A stretch of 64,000 bases of DNA from an uncultured Alistipes sp. (GTDB taxonomy: Bacteria; Bacteroidota; Bacteroidia; Bacteroidales; Rikenellaceae), in the NCBI GenBank assembly GCA_938014215.1, contig CALLRW010000042.1, positions 214,445-278,444 of the forward strand, given 5' to 3'. Below are positions 50,178 through 57,983 of the stretch, piece after piece. The translations under genes and the position numbers were made by a program. How positions within the stretch are numbered: position 1 is the first letter of the stretch; the number at the start of each line of letters is the position of its first letter. Below the pieces are notes generated by a model. That model made no database searches and was not told where the DNA came from. It saw only the letters and a program-made list of their open reading frames with translations.

Positions 50178-51406
50178 CGCAGTCCGATCACCTTGTTGCG
50201 GATCAGCATCGTAACGCCCCAGGCGTTGGCGTTTTCGCTCATCTTCGAGAGGCGGAACTTCGTATCCTTGTAGACCAGGTTGAGCGAGTATTTGTTCGTG
50301 GCCGACTTCAGCGGCAGCATGATGTAGTCACCCGCAGCCGCCAGGTTGCCGCCGACGATCACCGTCTCGGGATTGAACGTGTTGATCAGGAACGCCACGG
50401 CCTTGCCGACCTTCTCGCCGGCCTCCTCGATCAGCTCGATTGAGAGGTTGTCGTCGTTCTTTGCGGCGTTGATGATGTCGTCGATGTGGATACTCTTCTG
50501 CTGGTCGTACTTCTCCTTGAGGATCGTGTTGACCCCCTTCTCGATCAGGTGGCACATCTTGTCCTCGATGGCGATACCCGAAACCTCGGTCTCCAGACAG
50601 CCCTTCTTGCCGCACGAGCAGATGATCTCGTTGTCGAAGAAGGGGATGTGGCCGAACTCGCCGGCGAAACCGCTCTTGCCGTAGTAGAGCTGGCCGTCGA
50701 TGACGATACCGATGGCGACGCCGCGGCCCATGTGCAGATAAATCACGTTGCTCTCGTCCTTCGACTTGCCGCAGGTGTACTCGGCGTAGCAGCGGGCGCG
50801 GGTGTCGTTCTCGAGCAGCACGCGGATGCCGACCCGATCCTCGAGGATGTCGCGCAGCGACTGCTCGCTCGAGGTGAAGTATTTGTAGCTGCGGCCCGTG
50901 GCGGGGTTGACGCGGCCCGTCATGCAGACGCCCAGTCCGAGGATCTTGGCGCGGTCGATGCCGCAGTTGGCGATGAAGTTCTCGATGTTGGCGCAGATGC
51001 GTTCGATGCACTGCGGGCGGTCGATGAGTTCGAACGTGAAGTCGTTCTCCTCCTTGATGATATTGTTCTGGAGGTCGGTGATCAGGAACCGCATGTTGTC
51101 ACGGCCGACATTCACTCCGGCGAAATAGATGGCCGAATTGGCCAGTCCGAAGATGTTGGGCCGGCGGCCTCCCGGAGTCTCGACCTTGCCCAGATCGGTG
51201 ACGATGTTTTCGTCGACAAGTTCCTGAACCAGTTTGGTTATGGTCGGGACACTGATATGCAGTTCTTTGGTTAATTCGGAGAGGGTACATTCGCCGTTTA
51301 CGGCCATGTGTGCGATGATGTTGCGCTTGATGATGCTGTTTTTGTGGGAAATGCCCTTCAGCGCTTCGTCTTCGTGTTTGTTGAAAAATTCGGTGAGTGA
51401 TGTCAT
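50174..51406 (-). CDS. ROK-family transcriptional repressor (NagC/Mlc-like)
   Basis: A 410-residue regulator: N-terminal winged helix (about residues 22-85; NGECTLSELTKELHISVPTITKLVQEL in part) and a ROK sugar-kinase-like domain. The ROK zinc motif CSCGKKGCLETEVSG is near residue 255, and FAGEFGHIPF precedes it. Family members bind sugars such as N-acetylglucosamine 6-phosphate and repress uptake/catabolic genes. The amino-sugar genes at 55-60 kb are plausible targets, but no operator was found. It is first in a transcript with the acetyltransferase. The start at 51406 follows a TATATTTG box. Confidence 0.92.
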   Translation of the reverse strand: MTSLTEFFNKHEDEALKGISHKNSIIKRNIIAHMAVNGECTLSELTKELHISVPTITKLVQELVDENIVTDLGKVETPGGRRPNIFGLANSAIYFAGVNVGRDNMRFLITDLQNNIIKEENDFTFELIDRPQCIERICANIENFIANCGIDRAKILGLGVCMTGRVNPATGRSYKYFTSSEQSLRDILEDRVGIRVLLENDTRARCYAEYTCGKSKDESNVIYLHMGRGVAIGIVIDGQLYYGKSGFAGEFGHIPFFDNEIICSCGKKGCLETEVSGIAIEDKMCHLIEKGVNTILKEKYDQQKSIHIDDIINAAKNDDNLSIELIEEAGEKVGKAVAFLINTFNPETVIVGGNLAAAGDYIMLPLKSATNKYSLNLVYKDTKFRLSKMSENANAWGVTMLIRNKVIGLR

Positions 51407-51435
51407 CCTTCCAGCCTGTTTTTTAAGTAACAGTG

Positions 51436-51443
51436 CAAATATA
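51436..51443 (-). promoter_or_regulatory. Promoter -7 box (TATATTTG) of the ROK repressor
   Basis: Minus-strand TATATTTG, 29 bp before the ATG, in an AT-rich gap. Confidence 0.65.
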
Positions 51444-51514
51444 GCGACTTAAATTAAAAAATGCAATAACTTTTTAATAATTTTAATAAATTTTCCGGCC
51501 CGGCAGATACAATA

Positions 51515-51549
51515 AAAAATAACGACCTGACGGGCAGGTCGTTATTTTT
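51515..51549. terminator. Terminator of fabD
   Basis: A perfect 15-bp stem AAAAATAACGACCTG/CAGGTCGTTATTTTT with a 5-nt loop. It follows fabD on the minus strand. Confidence 0.85.
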
Positions 51550-51578
51550 CGTGCGGCGGAGGCTTGCTCCGCGATCCT

Positions 51579-52469
51579 TTACAGGGTCGATTTCGACTCG
51601 ACGTGTGCGTTGGCGTCGACCTTGCGGATCAGTCCCTGGAGCACCGTGCCGGGGCCGAGTTCGGTGAACTCCGTCACGCCGTCGGCCAGCATGTTCTTGA
51701 CGATGTAGGTCCAGCGTACGGGGGCCGTCAGCTGTGCGATCAGGTTGGCCTTGATGGCGGCGGGATCGGTATAGGGTTTGGCATCGACGTTCTGGTAGAT
51801 CGGGCAGGTCGGGGTCTGGAACGGGGCCTCGTGGATGGCCTTTTCAAGCTCCTGCTTGGCGGGCTCCATCAGCGGTGAGTGGAAGGCTCCGCCGACGGGC
51901 AGACGCAGTGCGCGGCGTGCACCGGCAGCCTTGGCCTTTTCGCAGGCGGCCTCGACGGCCTCGACGGCACCCGAGATTACCAGCTGACCCGGGCAGTTGT
52001 AGTTGGCGGCAACGACCACACCGTCGGTCGATGCGCAGATCTCCTCGACGGTCTTGTCGTCGAGACCCAGGATGGCGGCCATCGTTCCGGGCTGCGCCTC
52101 GCAGGCGGCCTGCATGGCCATGGCACGTTTCGAGACGAGCTTCAGACCGTCCTCGAACGAGAGGGCTCCGGCAACCACCAGGGCCGAGAACTCACCCAGC
52201 GAGTGGCCGGCAACGGCATCGGGCTTTACGCCGAGGGCCTTGGCCATGATGACCGAGTGGAGGAAGACGGCCGGCTGCGTGACCTTCGTCTGCTTGAGCT
52301 GCTCGTCGGTTCCGGCGAACATGATGTCGGTGATGCGGAAACCGAGTATCTCGTTGGCTTTCTCGAAGAGTTCTTTTGCTTCGGGGACATTGTCGTAGAG
52401 GTCTTTACCCATCCCGACGGCCTGGGCACCCTGGCCCGGGAACACGTAAGCGTGCTTCATGATTTTCAT
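51579..52469 (-). CDS. fabD: Malonyl-CoA:ACP transacylase FabD
   Basis: FabD moves malonyl groups from CoA to acyl carrier protein for fatty acid synthesis. The 296-residue protein has the N-terminal FPGQGAQAVGMG, the nucleophile elbow GHSLGEFSALV with Ser near residue 92, the partner Arg in the ALGVKPD-to-RAMAMQAA region, and GGAFHSPLM with the catalytic His. ATG 52469 gives MKIMKHAYVFPG; ATG 52460 (MKHAYVFPG) is equally possible. It is not next to other fab genes. It is divergent from the cobalamin-riboswitch transcript. Confidence 0.96.
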   Translation of the reverse strand: MKIMKHAYVFPGQGAQAVGMGKDLYDNVPEAKELFEKANEILGFRITDIMFAGTDEQLKQTKVTQPAVFLHSVIMAKALGVKPDAVAGHSLGEFSALVVAGALSFEDGLKLVSKRAMAMQAACEAQPGTMAAILGLDDKTVEEICASTDGVVVAANYNCPGQLVISGAVEAVEAACEKAKAAGARRALRLPVGGAFHSPLMEPAKQELEKAIHEAPFQTPTCPIYQNVDAKPYTDPAAIKANLIAQLTAPVRWTYIVKNMLADGVTEFTELGPGTVLQGLIRKVDANAHVESKSTL

Positions 52470-52488
52470 GTTTTTTAGGTTTGCGGGG

Positions 52489-52496
52489 CAAAGATA
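52489..52496 (-). promoter_or_regulatory. Promoter -7 box (TATCTTTG) of fabD
   Basis: Minus-strand TATCTTTG, 19 bp before the ATG at 52469. Confidence 0.7.
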
Positions 52497-52509
52497 CGAA
52501 TTTATTTTC

Positions 52510-52517
52510 TAACTTTG
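52510..52517 (+). promoter_or_regulatory. Promoter -7 box (TAACTTTG) of the cobalamin-riboswitch transcript
   Basis: Plus-strand TAACTTTG about 55 nt upstream of the riboswitch core. It implies a 5' leader of about 374 nt before the first gene. Confidence 0.65.
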
Positions 52518-52568
52518 CACCGCTAAGGTTCACAAAGGATTCCGCAAAGCCCCGGCGGGTGGATGCAA

Positions 52569-52718
52569 ATCCTTGGTGATGAAAAGGGAATGCCGTGAGA
52601 ATCGGCAGCAGTTCCCGCTGCTGTAAGTTCCGTCTACGGCCGCAACACGCTCGAGCCACTGGTTTTGCAACTGGGAAGGCGTTGCGGCAGGAACAAGCCA
52701 GAAGACCTGCCTTGGCAA
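52569..52718 (+). promoter_or_regulatory. Cobalamin (adenosylcobalamin-type) riboswitch
   Basis: The conserved core is present in order: GGTGATGAAAAGGGAA (52575 on), GCCGTGAGAATCGGCAGCAG, CCCGCTGCTGTAAG, then GCCACTG and CTGGGAAGGCG, and the B12 box AAGCCAGAAGACCTGCC at 52695-52711. Ends are approximate. It lies in the leader of two lipoprotein genes, which should be repressed when cobalamin is plentiful. Switch mechanism not certain. Confidence 0.9.
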
Positions 52719-52742
52719 CTTCCTCGGGGAAGAATCTTTTTT
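52718..52742 (+). terminator. Possible riboswitch expression-platform hairpin
   Basis: A short stem CTTCC-TCGG-GGAAG followed by AATC and six T, 7 nt after the B12 box. It could be the ligand-controlled terminator; the stem is only 5 bp, so this is tentative. A second T-run at 52860-52867 has no clear stem. Confidence 0.4.
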
Positions 52743-52896
52743 CGAGTGCATCTGCGGTGAACGGAGCATCGTAACCATCTGCGGCGATGTCGCATGTGGT
52801 CGTTTCTCGTCGTACGGGACGAGGGTGAAGAAGATTCGATCTCGGAGGGTTTCGGGACCGTTTTTTTATTTACATAACCAAAAACCTGTTCAACGT

Positions 52897-54012
52897 ATGA
52901 AACGATTTTTCCTTACCCCGACCCTCGCATTGCTGACCGCCCTGGCGGTCGTAGGCTGCTCCGACGACAAGAAGGAGACGGTTGATCCGCGTGTTCCGGC
53001 CACGGAGGTGGTGCTCGACGTCACGGAGAAGGATCTTGCTCCGGGCGAGACGCTGCAGCTCAAGGCTGCTGCCAAACCCCTCGATACAACCGACAAGGTG
53101 GTCTGGAGCTCCGACAACGAGACGGTGGCCACGGTCTCGACCGAGGGACTCGTGAAGGCCGAGAGTGCCGGTCAGGCGACGATCAAGGCCTTGTGCGGAT
53201 CGGTATCGGCCACGTGTGTCGTGCGGGTCGCCGAGCCCGAACCCGTCGCCGAGTATGACATCATCTCCTTCGAAACGGACGAGGGCATGAAGGATATCAA
53301 CGGCGCCGAAGTCGCGCTGGGCGATGCCGAGGTGGTCGGAGGTTTTGCCGCCGGCACCTATCACGACATCTTCTGGGCCAAGCCCTATCTGGCCGATTAC
53401 GGCCAGGAGGTCGAGTACATGGGCAAGACGGTCGATGTGCTGCTCTTCTCGACGGCGGACGGAAACGTCTGGTTCGGCTCCTACTACAGCGACGGTACGG
53501 GATGGGGCTCGCAGATGGACACCTGGGGCGGCTTCACCCTCTCGCGGAACTTCAATACGACGGCCGCGTCGTTCAACTACACCGACCAGTTCTCGGTCTA
53601 CGCCTCGGAGGGGGCCAGTGCGAGCCGGACCTTTGCCGTGGCCTACTGCAACGGCATGATGGGCGGCACCTATGCCAATCCGACCATCGAGTTCGCCGTG
53701 ACGCCCCGTCGGGTGGCCTATCTCTGCATGGCCCCCTCGACGATGCTTTATACCTATTATAAATACGATTCGTCGGCCGTCTCCGACCGCACGTTCGGCT
53801 ACCGCATCACCGGCTCGCTCAAGGGCCAGGAGACCGGACAGGTCGACGTCATGCTGGTCAACATGAGTTCGGTGGCCGAGGGGTGGGTCAAGGCCGACCT
53901 CACCTCGCTGGGCGAAGTCGACAAACTCGTCTTCAAGCCCCAGGGGGTCAACCCGAACAAGGATTTCGATCCGGTCTACTTCTGCCTGGACGAGATCGCA
54001 CTTGTCAAGTAA
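52897..54012 (+). CDS. DUF4465 surface lipoprotein with Ig-like (BIG2) domain, B12-riboswitch controlled
   Basis: A 371-residue predicted lipoprotein. Signal peptide with lipobox VVGC, then SDDKKE, the acidic pattern that sends Bacteroidetes lipoproteins to the cell surface. A BIG2-like domain (about residues 33-115) contains TLQLKAAAKPLDTTDKVVWSSD-like sequence (described in part) and GLVKAESAGQATI. A DUF4465 domain (about 125-370) has WGSQMDTWGGFTLSRN and TDQFSVYASEGASASRTFAVAY. Downstream of a cobalamin riboswitch, it is probably a cobamide-binding accessory like the BtuH-type lipoproteins of Bacteroides (family link from memory). ATG 52897 starts the signal peptide. Confidence 0.8.
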   Translation: MKRFFLTPTLALLTALAVVGCSDDKKETVDPRVPATEVVLDVTEKDLAPGETLQLKAAAKPLDTTDKVVWSSDNETVATVSTEGLVKAESAGQATIKALCGSVSATCVVRVAEPEPVAEYDIISFETDEGMKDINGAEVALGDAEVVGGFAAGTYHDIFWAKPYLADYGQEVEYMGKTVDVLLFSTADGNVWFGSYYSDGTGWGSQMDTWGGFTLSRNFNTTAASFNYTDQFSVYASEGASASRTFAVAYCNGMMGGTYANPTIEFAVTPRRVAYLCMAPSTMLYTYYKYDSSAVSDRTFGYRITGSLKGQETGQVDVMLVNMSSVAEGWVKADLTSLGEVDKLVFKPQGVNPNKDFDPVYFCLDEIALVK

Positions 54013-54014
54013 CC

Positions 54015-54043
54015 TTTTCGGGGAGGCACGGCCTCCCCGAAAA
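54015..54043 (+). other. Intercistronic hairpin between the two DUF4465 genes
   Basis: A perfect 13-bp stem TTTTCGGGGAGGC/GCCTCCCCGAAAA with a 3-nt loop, 3 bases after the stop. It lacks a T-tract on the plus strand, so it is more likely an mRNA stabiliser or partial attenuator than a full terminator. Confidence 0.7.
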
Positions 54044-54059
54044 TAAACAATAAACGATT

Positions 54060-54872
54060 ATGAAACACTTGCATCCCTTCCTCCTCGCTGCGCTCTGCGC
54101 AGCCGCACTCTCCGCCTGCTCGGACGACAAGAACGATAAACCTGCCGTTGAGTATGACGTGATCTCGTTCGAGAACTCCGAACACCTGGCCGATGCCAAC
54201 GGTGCCGAAGTGTCGCTCGGCGACGTGACGATGAATCTCTACGGAATCGGCTCGTACACCTATTCCAACGTCTTCTGCGGCAAGGCGTATGCCTCGGGGG
54301 CCGATTTCGACGGCACGCTCTTCACGACGGCCGACGGTTCGATCCGCTTCGACTCCTACTACGCCGGTTCGTACGATACGTGGGGCGGCATCGCCCTGGC
54401 GGCCAGCCCCGATGCGACGGCTGCCGATGCGTCGCTCACGCAGCAGTTCTCGGTATGGGCCGCGTCGGGCGCCAACAACACGACGAACTATGCCGTCTGC
54501 TACGATTCGAACACCCCGTCCGAGGAGTGGCCCGAGTACATGTCCAAGTCGGGTTATCCGACCATCCGCTTCTCGAAGCCCCGTGTGGTCGACCACCTCT
54601 ACCTGGCCAACTCGACCTATACCTGCAACTCCTTCACGGGGGCGATGGACGACCTTTTCGAGGTGAAGATCACCGGTCTGAAGAGCGGAGCCGAGGTCGG
54701 CTCGACAACCGTGACGCTCATCTCCGGGACGACGCGGCTCGAGGGCTGGCAGCGTGTCGATCTGGCCACGTTCGGCGCGGTGGATCAGCTGACCTTCAAG
54801 GTGACGGGTATCGACGTGATGACCGATCCGACCTACTTCTGCCTCGACGAGATCGCACTCGTGCGCCAATAG
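54060..54872 (+). CDS. DUF4465 surface lipoprotein, second gene of the B12-riboswitch transcript
   Basis: A 270-residue lipoprotein paralogous to the previous gene's C-terminal part. Signal peptide with lipobox LSAC, then SDDKND. The DUF4465 domain starts EYDVISFENSEHLADANGAEVSLGD and contains YDTWGGIALAASPDA, TQQFSVWAASGANNTTNYAV and the shared ending DPTYFCLDEIALV. It lacks the BIG2 domain. It lies 47 bases after the first gene, separated by a strong hairpin, and is followed by a terminator. Likely a surface cobamide-binding protein by context; no BtuB transporter is in the window. Confidence 0.8.
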   Translation: MKHLHPFLLAALCAAALSACSDDKNDKPAVEYDVISFENSEHLADANGAEVSLGDVTMNLYGIGSYTYSNVFCGKAYASGADFDGTLFTTADGSIRFDSYYAGSYDTWGGIALAASPDATAADASLTQQFSVWAASGANNTTNYAVCYDSNTPSEEWPEYMSKSGYPTIRFSKPRVVDHLYLANSTYTCNSFTGAMDDLFEVKITGLKSGAEVGSTTVTLISGTTRLEGWQRVDLATFGAVDQLTFKVTGIDVMTDPTYFCLDEIALVRQ

Positions 54873-54893
54873 CGGCCGGAGCCATCGACAAAC

Positions 54894-54933
54894 AAAATCC
54901 CCGCAAGGACATTCGAGCCTTGCGGGGATTTTT
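54894..54933. terminator. Terminator between the DUF4465 genes and nagB
   Basis: A perfect stem AAAATCCCCGCAAGG/CCTTGCGGGGATTTT around a 9-nt loop, between convergent transcripts. Confidence 0.85.
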
Positions 54934-54986
54934 CGTGGGATGGTACGCTCCGAGGTGGAGATACACTCCGGGGCGGTCCGCTCCTT

Positions 54987-55787
54987 CTATTTCGAGATGA
55001 GGTTGTCCTTCTCGATATCCTTGAAGTAGCGGTAGGTGGCTACGCGTAGCTCCTCGGCGGCGGGGTCGTCGCAGACCAGAATGCCGTTCGGGTGAACCTG
55101 CAGGGCCGAGATCGTCCACTGATGGTTGTAGGCTCCCTCGACACCGTGACGCACGGCGCGGGCCTTCTTGTGTCCCGTAGCCAGAATCAGCACCTTTTTG
55201 GCCGAGAGGACCGTGCCGACACCGACCGTCAGGGCCGTCTTCGGAACCAGCGAGATGTCACCGCCGAAGAAGCGCGAGTTCACCTGGATCGTATCCTGCG
55301 TGAGCGTCTTCAGCCGCGTGCGGGAGTTGAGCGACGAGAAGGGCTCGTTGAAGGCGATATGGCCGTCTTCGCCCACGCCGCCCATGAAGAGGTCGATGCC
55401 GCCGGCCTCGACGATGCGGGCCTCGTAGTCGGCACACTCCTTGACCAGATCCTCGGCATTGCCGTTCAGAATGTTGACATTCTCGGGCTTGATGTCGATG
55501 TGCTTGAAGAAGTTGTTCCACATGAACGAGTGGTAGCTTTCGGGGTGCTCCTCGGGCAGTCCGACGTATTCATCCATGTTGAACGTGATGACGTTCTTGA
55601 ACGACACCTCGCCGGTCTTGTGGCGGCGGATCAGCTCCTTGTAGGTCTCCAGCGGGGTCGAGCCCGTCGGGAGTCCCAGCACGAAGGGCGACTTGGTTAC
55701 CTGCTCCTTGGCCTTGATCTGCGAGATGATGTAGTTGGCGGCCCACTGGGCTACCTGCTGCGGGGTATTTTCAATAATCAGACGCAT
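54987..55787 (-). CDS. nagB: Glucosamine-6-phosphate deaminase
   Basis: NagB converts glucosamine 6-phosphate to fructose 6-phosphate and ammonia. The 266-residue protein has the phosphate loop LGLPTGSTPLETY, the catalytic Asp in FNMDEYVGL, and GVGEDGHIAFNEP holding the base Asp, the ring-opening His and the Glu. SSLNSRTRLKTL follows as in E. coli NagB. It is the last gene of a minus-strand amino-sugar cluster and lies 23 bases after the NagB/PIG-L fusion gene. It appears fully active, unlike the NagB module of that fusion. Confidence 0.96.
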   Translation of the reverse strand: MRLIIENTPQQVAQWAANYIISQIKAKEQVTKSPFVLGLPTGSTPLETYKELIRRHKTGEVSFKNVITFNMDEYVGLPEEHPESYHSFMWNNFFKHIDIKPENVNILNGNAEDLVKECADYEARIVEAGGIDLFMGGVGEDGHIAFNEPFSSLNSRTRLKTLTQDTIQVNSRFFGGDISLVPKTALTVGVGTVLSAKKVLILATGHKKARAVRHGVEGAYNHQWTISALQVHPNGILVCDDPAAEELRVATYRYFKDIEKDNLISK

Positions 55788-55810
55788 GTCGTAACGTTTT
55801 TGTTGGTTTC

Positions 55811-57760
55811 TTAGAACATTCTTACAAAGACCTCGATAGCCTGATATTCGGCCATGCCGAGCTGGTCGTAGAGGCGGGCCGTATTCTGGGTCCGCTCCTC
55901 GGCGCGCTGCCAGAACTCGCGCGGGTCATCACCCGGGAAGGGCATGATATCCTTCTGCGAGAGGTGGCGGTAGATGGCGTGGCGCTTCATGATCAGTTCG
56001 TCGGGCGACAGGGGCACGGCCATGTCGACCATGCCGAGATCCCACTCCATCCAGGCTCCGCGGTAGAGCCACAGGTGGCACTCCTTCATCCAGTCGTCGT
56101 CCTTGACCACCTCCAGGGCGCCCAGTACGGCCTCCATGCAGGTGCGGTGCGTACCGTGGGGATCGGCCAGGTCGCCGGCGGCGTAGATCTGGTGGGGCTT
56201 GATCCGACGCAGCAGGTCGACGATGATGTTGATATCCTTCTCGGTTAACTGACCCTTCTTGATACCGCCCGTCTCGTAGAAGGGCAGGTTGAGGAAGTGG
56301 GCGTTGGTATCGGGGTTCAGACCGAACGAGCGCACGGCGGCCCGTGCCTCGGCGCGGCGGATCGAACCCTTCAGGTTGAGCAGTTCGCGCGGTTCGGGTT
56401 CGCCCTTCTTCTTGCCGGCGATGATCCGCTTCACCTCGTCGACATGGTCGCCGTAGCCCAGTTCGCGGGCGGTGTCGATGTTCTGCAGCACGACGTCGTC
56501 GTGGACGGCCACGTTGCCCGAGGTTTCGTAGGCGACATGTACGTCGTGGCCCTGCTGGACGAGGCGGATGAAGGTGCCGCCCATCGAGATGACGTCATCG
56601 TCGGGGTGGGGCGAGAAGATGACCACCCGCTTGGGGAAGGGTTTCGACGAGACGGGGCGTGTCGAGTCGTCGGCATTGGGTTTGCCGCCCGGCCAGCCCG
56701 AGATGGTGTGCTGCAGGTCGTTGAAGACGTCGATGTTGATCTGGTCGAACGTGCGGCCCTGTTCGAGCAGTTCGCCCAGCGAGTTCTCGATGTAGTCCTT
56801 GTAGGTGAGCTTCAGGATCGGCTTCTTCACCACGCCGCAGAGCCATACGACGGCCTTGCGGACGAATTTCGGGGTCCATTCGCAGGGGCCGACCATCCAA
56901 GGGGTCTGCTCGCGCGTCAGCAGCTGGGCGGCGTTTTCGTCGATCACCACCTCGATGTTGGGGTGAGCCTGCAGATAGGAGGCCGGAACCATCTCGGAGA
57001 TTTCGCCCTCGACGACCTTCTGGATGATGCGGGCCTTCTCCTCGCCCCAGGCCATGAGGATGATGCGGTCGGCGCGCATGATGGTGTCGATACCCATCGT
57101 GATGGCCATCTTGGGGGTGTTTTCGAGTCCGTAGAACGAGCTCGACTGGATCTTGCGGGTGTTGTAGGTCAGCTGTACCAGACGCGTGCGCGAACGCGAG
57201 TAGGAGCCCGGTTCGTTGAAGCCGATCTGGCCGTCCTCGCCCACGCCGATGATCATCAGGTCGATGTTTCGCACGGCCAGGTCATACGAGGCGCAGTACT
57301 CCGAGACGCGGTTTTCGGGAACCGTACCGTCGGGAATGTGGACATTCTCGGGCAGGATGTCGATGTGGTTGAGGAAGTCCTCGTGGATGCGGTAGTTGCG
57401 GCTCTGCTGCTCGGTCGACTTGATGGGGTAGAACTCGTCGAGGCTGTAGACGGCGACGTTGCGGAAGCTGACCTGACCCTCCTCGTGGCGCTTGACCAGC
57501 TCGCGGTAGAGGCCCAGCGGGGTGCGGCCGGTCGTCAGTCCCAGCACGAAGGGCTGCGCCTCTTCGTAGACTTCGTTCGACGAGTGGATCTCGTTGTAGG
57601 TACGGATGGCCTTGACGATCATGTCGGCCACGTACTGTACACCGTTGTACTCGTTTTCGTAGACACGCGTGTGGATCTTCTCATAGCGGTGGATGATGTC
57701 ACGCGGTGCCGATTCGGCGATCAGACCGCCGTCTTTCGGCAAAGAATACTTGTTGTTCAT
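55811..57760 (-). CDS. NagB-like domain fused to a PIG-L/LmbE deacetylase
   Basis: A 649-residue two-domain protein. Residues 1 to about 290 are NagB-like: LGLTTGRTPLGLY, YSLDEFYPI (Asp108) and GVGEDGQIGFNEPGS. In the last motif the ring-opening His of NagB is Gln178, so deaminase activity is doubtful. Residues from about 375 are a PIG-L/LmbE zinc deacetylase with HPDDD at 385-389 and DPHGTHRTC later. Such enzymes remove N-acetyl groups from GlcNAc derivatives. The start at 57760 (MNNKYSLPKDGG) was chosen; ATG 57793 is in frame with AAGGAG upstream, but its extra codons are AT-rich and atypical. Followed directly by nagB. Confidence 0.9.
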   Translation of the reverse strand: MNNKYSLPKDGGLIAESAPRDIIHRYEKIHTRVYENEYNGVQYVADMIVKAIRTYNEIHSSNEVYEEAQPFVLGLTTGRTPLGLYRELVKRHEEGQVSFRNVAVYSLDEFYPIKSTEQQSRNYRIHEDFLNHIDILPENVHIPDGTVPENRVSEYCASYDLAVRNIDLMIIGVGEDGQIGFNEPGSYSRSRTRLVQLTYNTRKIQSSSFYGLENTPKMAITMGIDTIMRADRIILMAWGEEKARIIQKVVEGEISEMVPASYLQAHPNIEVVIDENAAQLLTREQTPWMVGPCEWTPKFVRKAVVWLCGVVKKPILKLTYKDYIENSLGELLEQGRTFDQINIDVFNDLQHTISGWPGGKPNADDSTRPVSSKPFPKRVVIFSPHPDDDVISMGGTFIRLVQQGHDVHVAYETSGNVAVHDDVVLQNIDTARELGYGDHVDEVKRIIAGKKKGEPEPRELLNLKGSIRRAEARAAVRSFGLNPDTNAHFLNLPFYETGGIKKGQLTEKDINIIVDLLRRIKPHQIYAAGDLADPHGTHRTCMEAVLGALEVVKDDDWMKECHLWLYRGAWMEWDLGMVDMAVPLSPDELIMKRHAIYRHLSQKDIMPFPGDDPREFWQRAEERTQNTARLYDQLGMAEYQAIEVFVRMF

Positions 57761-57800
57761 ATCTTTTTGTAGATTGCGTTTATTCGTTTCCATTTCGGGT

Positions 57801-57982
57801 TCTCCTTCTCTCTTTTTCGTACTCACTTTTTTGTTTTATCTTTCTGTCTCTCTTAATCTTCCACTCTCATTCTCCTTACTTCTCCTCCCTTATTCTCCAC
57901 TCCTTCTTCCTTAACCTCTCTTCAACCTCTCTTCCTCTTCTTTCTCTTCTTCCTTCTCTCTCTTCTCTCTCCCCCCCCCTTC
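57801..57982. repeat. 180-bp polypyrimidine/polypurine tract
   Basis: Nearly all C/T on the plus strand, hence A/G-rich in the minus-strand transcript that runs from the CBM9-like gene into the NagB/PIG-L gene. It contains many AGGAG/AAGGA-like strings and a nine-C run at its right end (57971-57979). No ORF of known family. Confidence 0.85.
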
Positions 57983-57983
57983 G

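Noticed and set aside
52860..52896. Second T-run before the first DUF4465 gene as the riboswitch terminator
   Set aside because: I could not find a stable stem ending at it; the shorter hairpin at 52718-52742 is the better, though weak, candidate.
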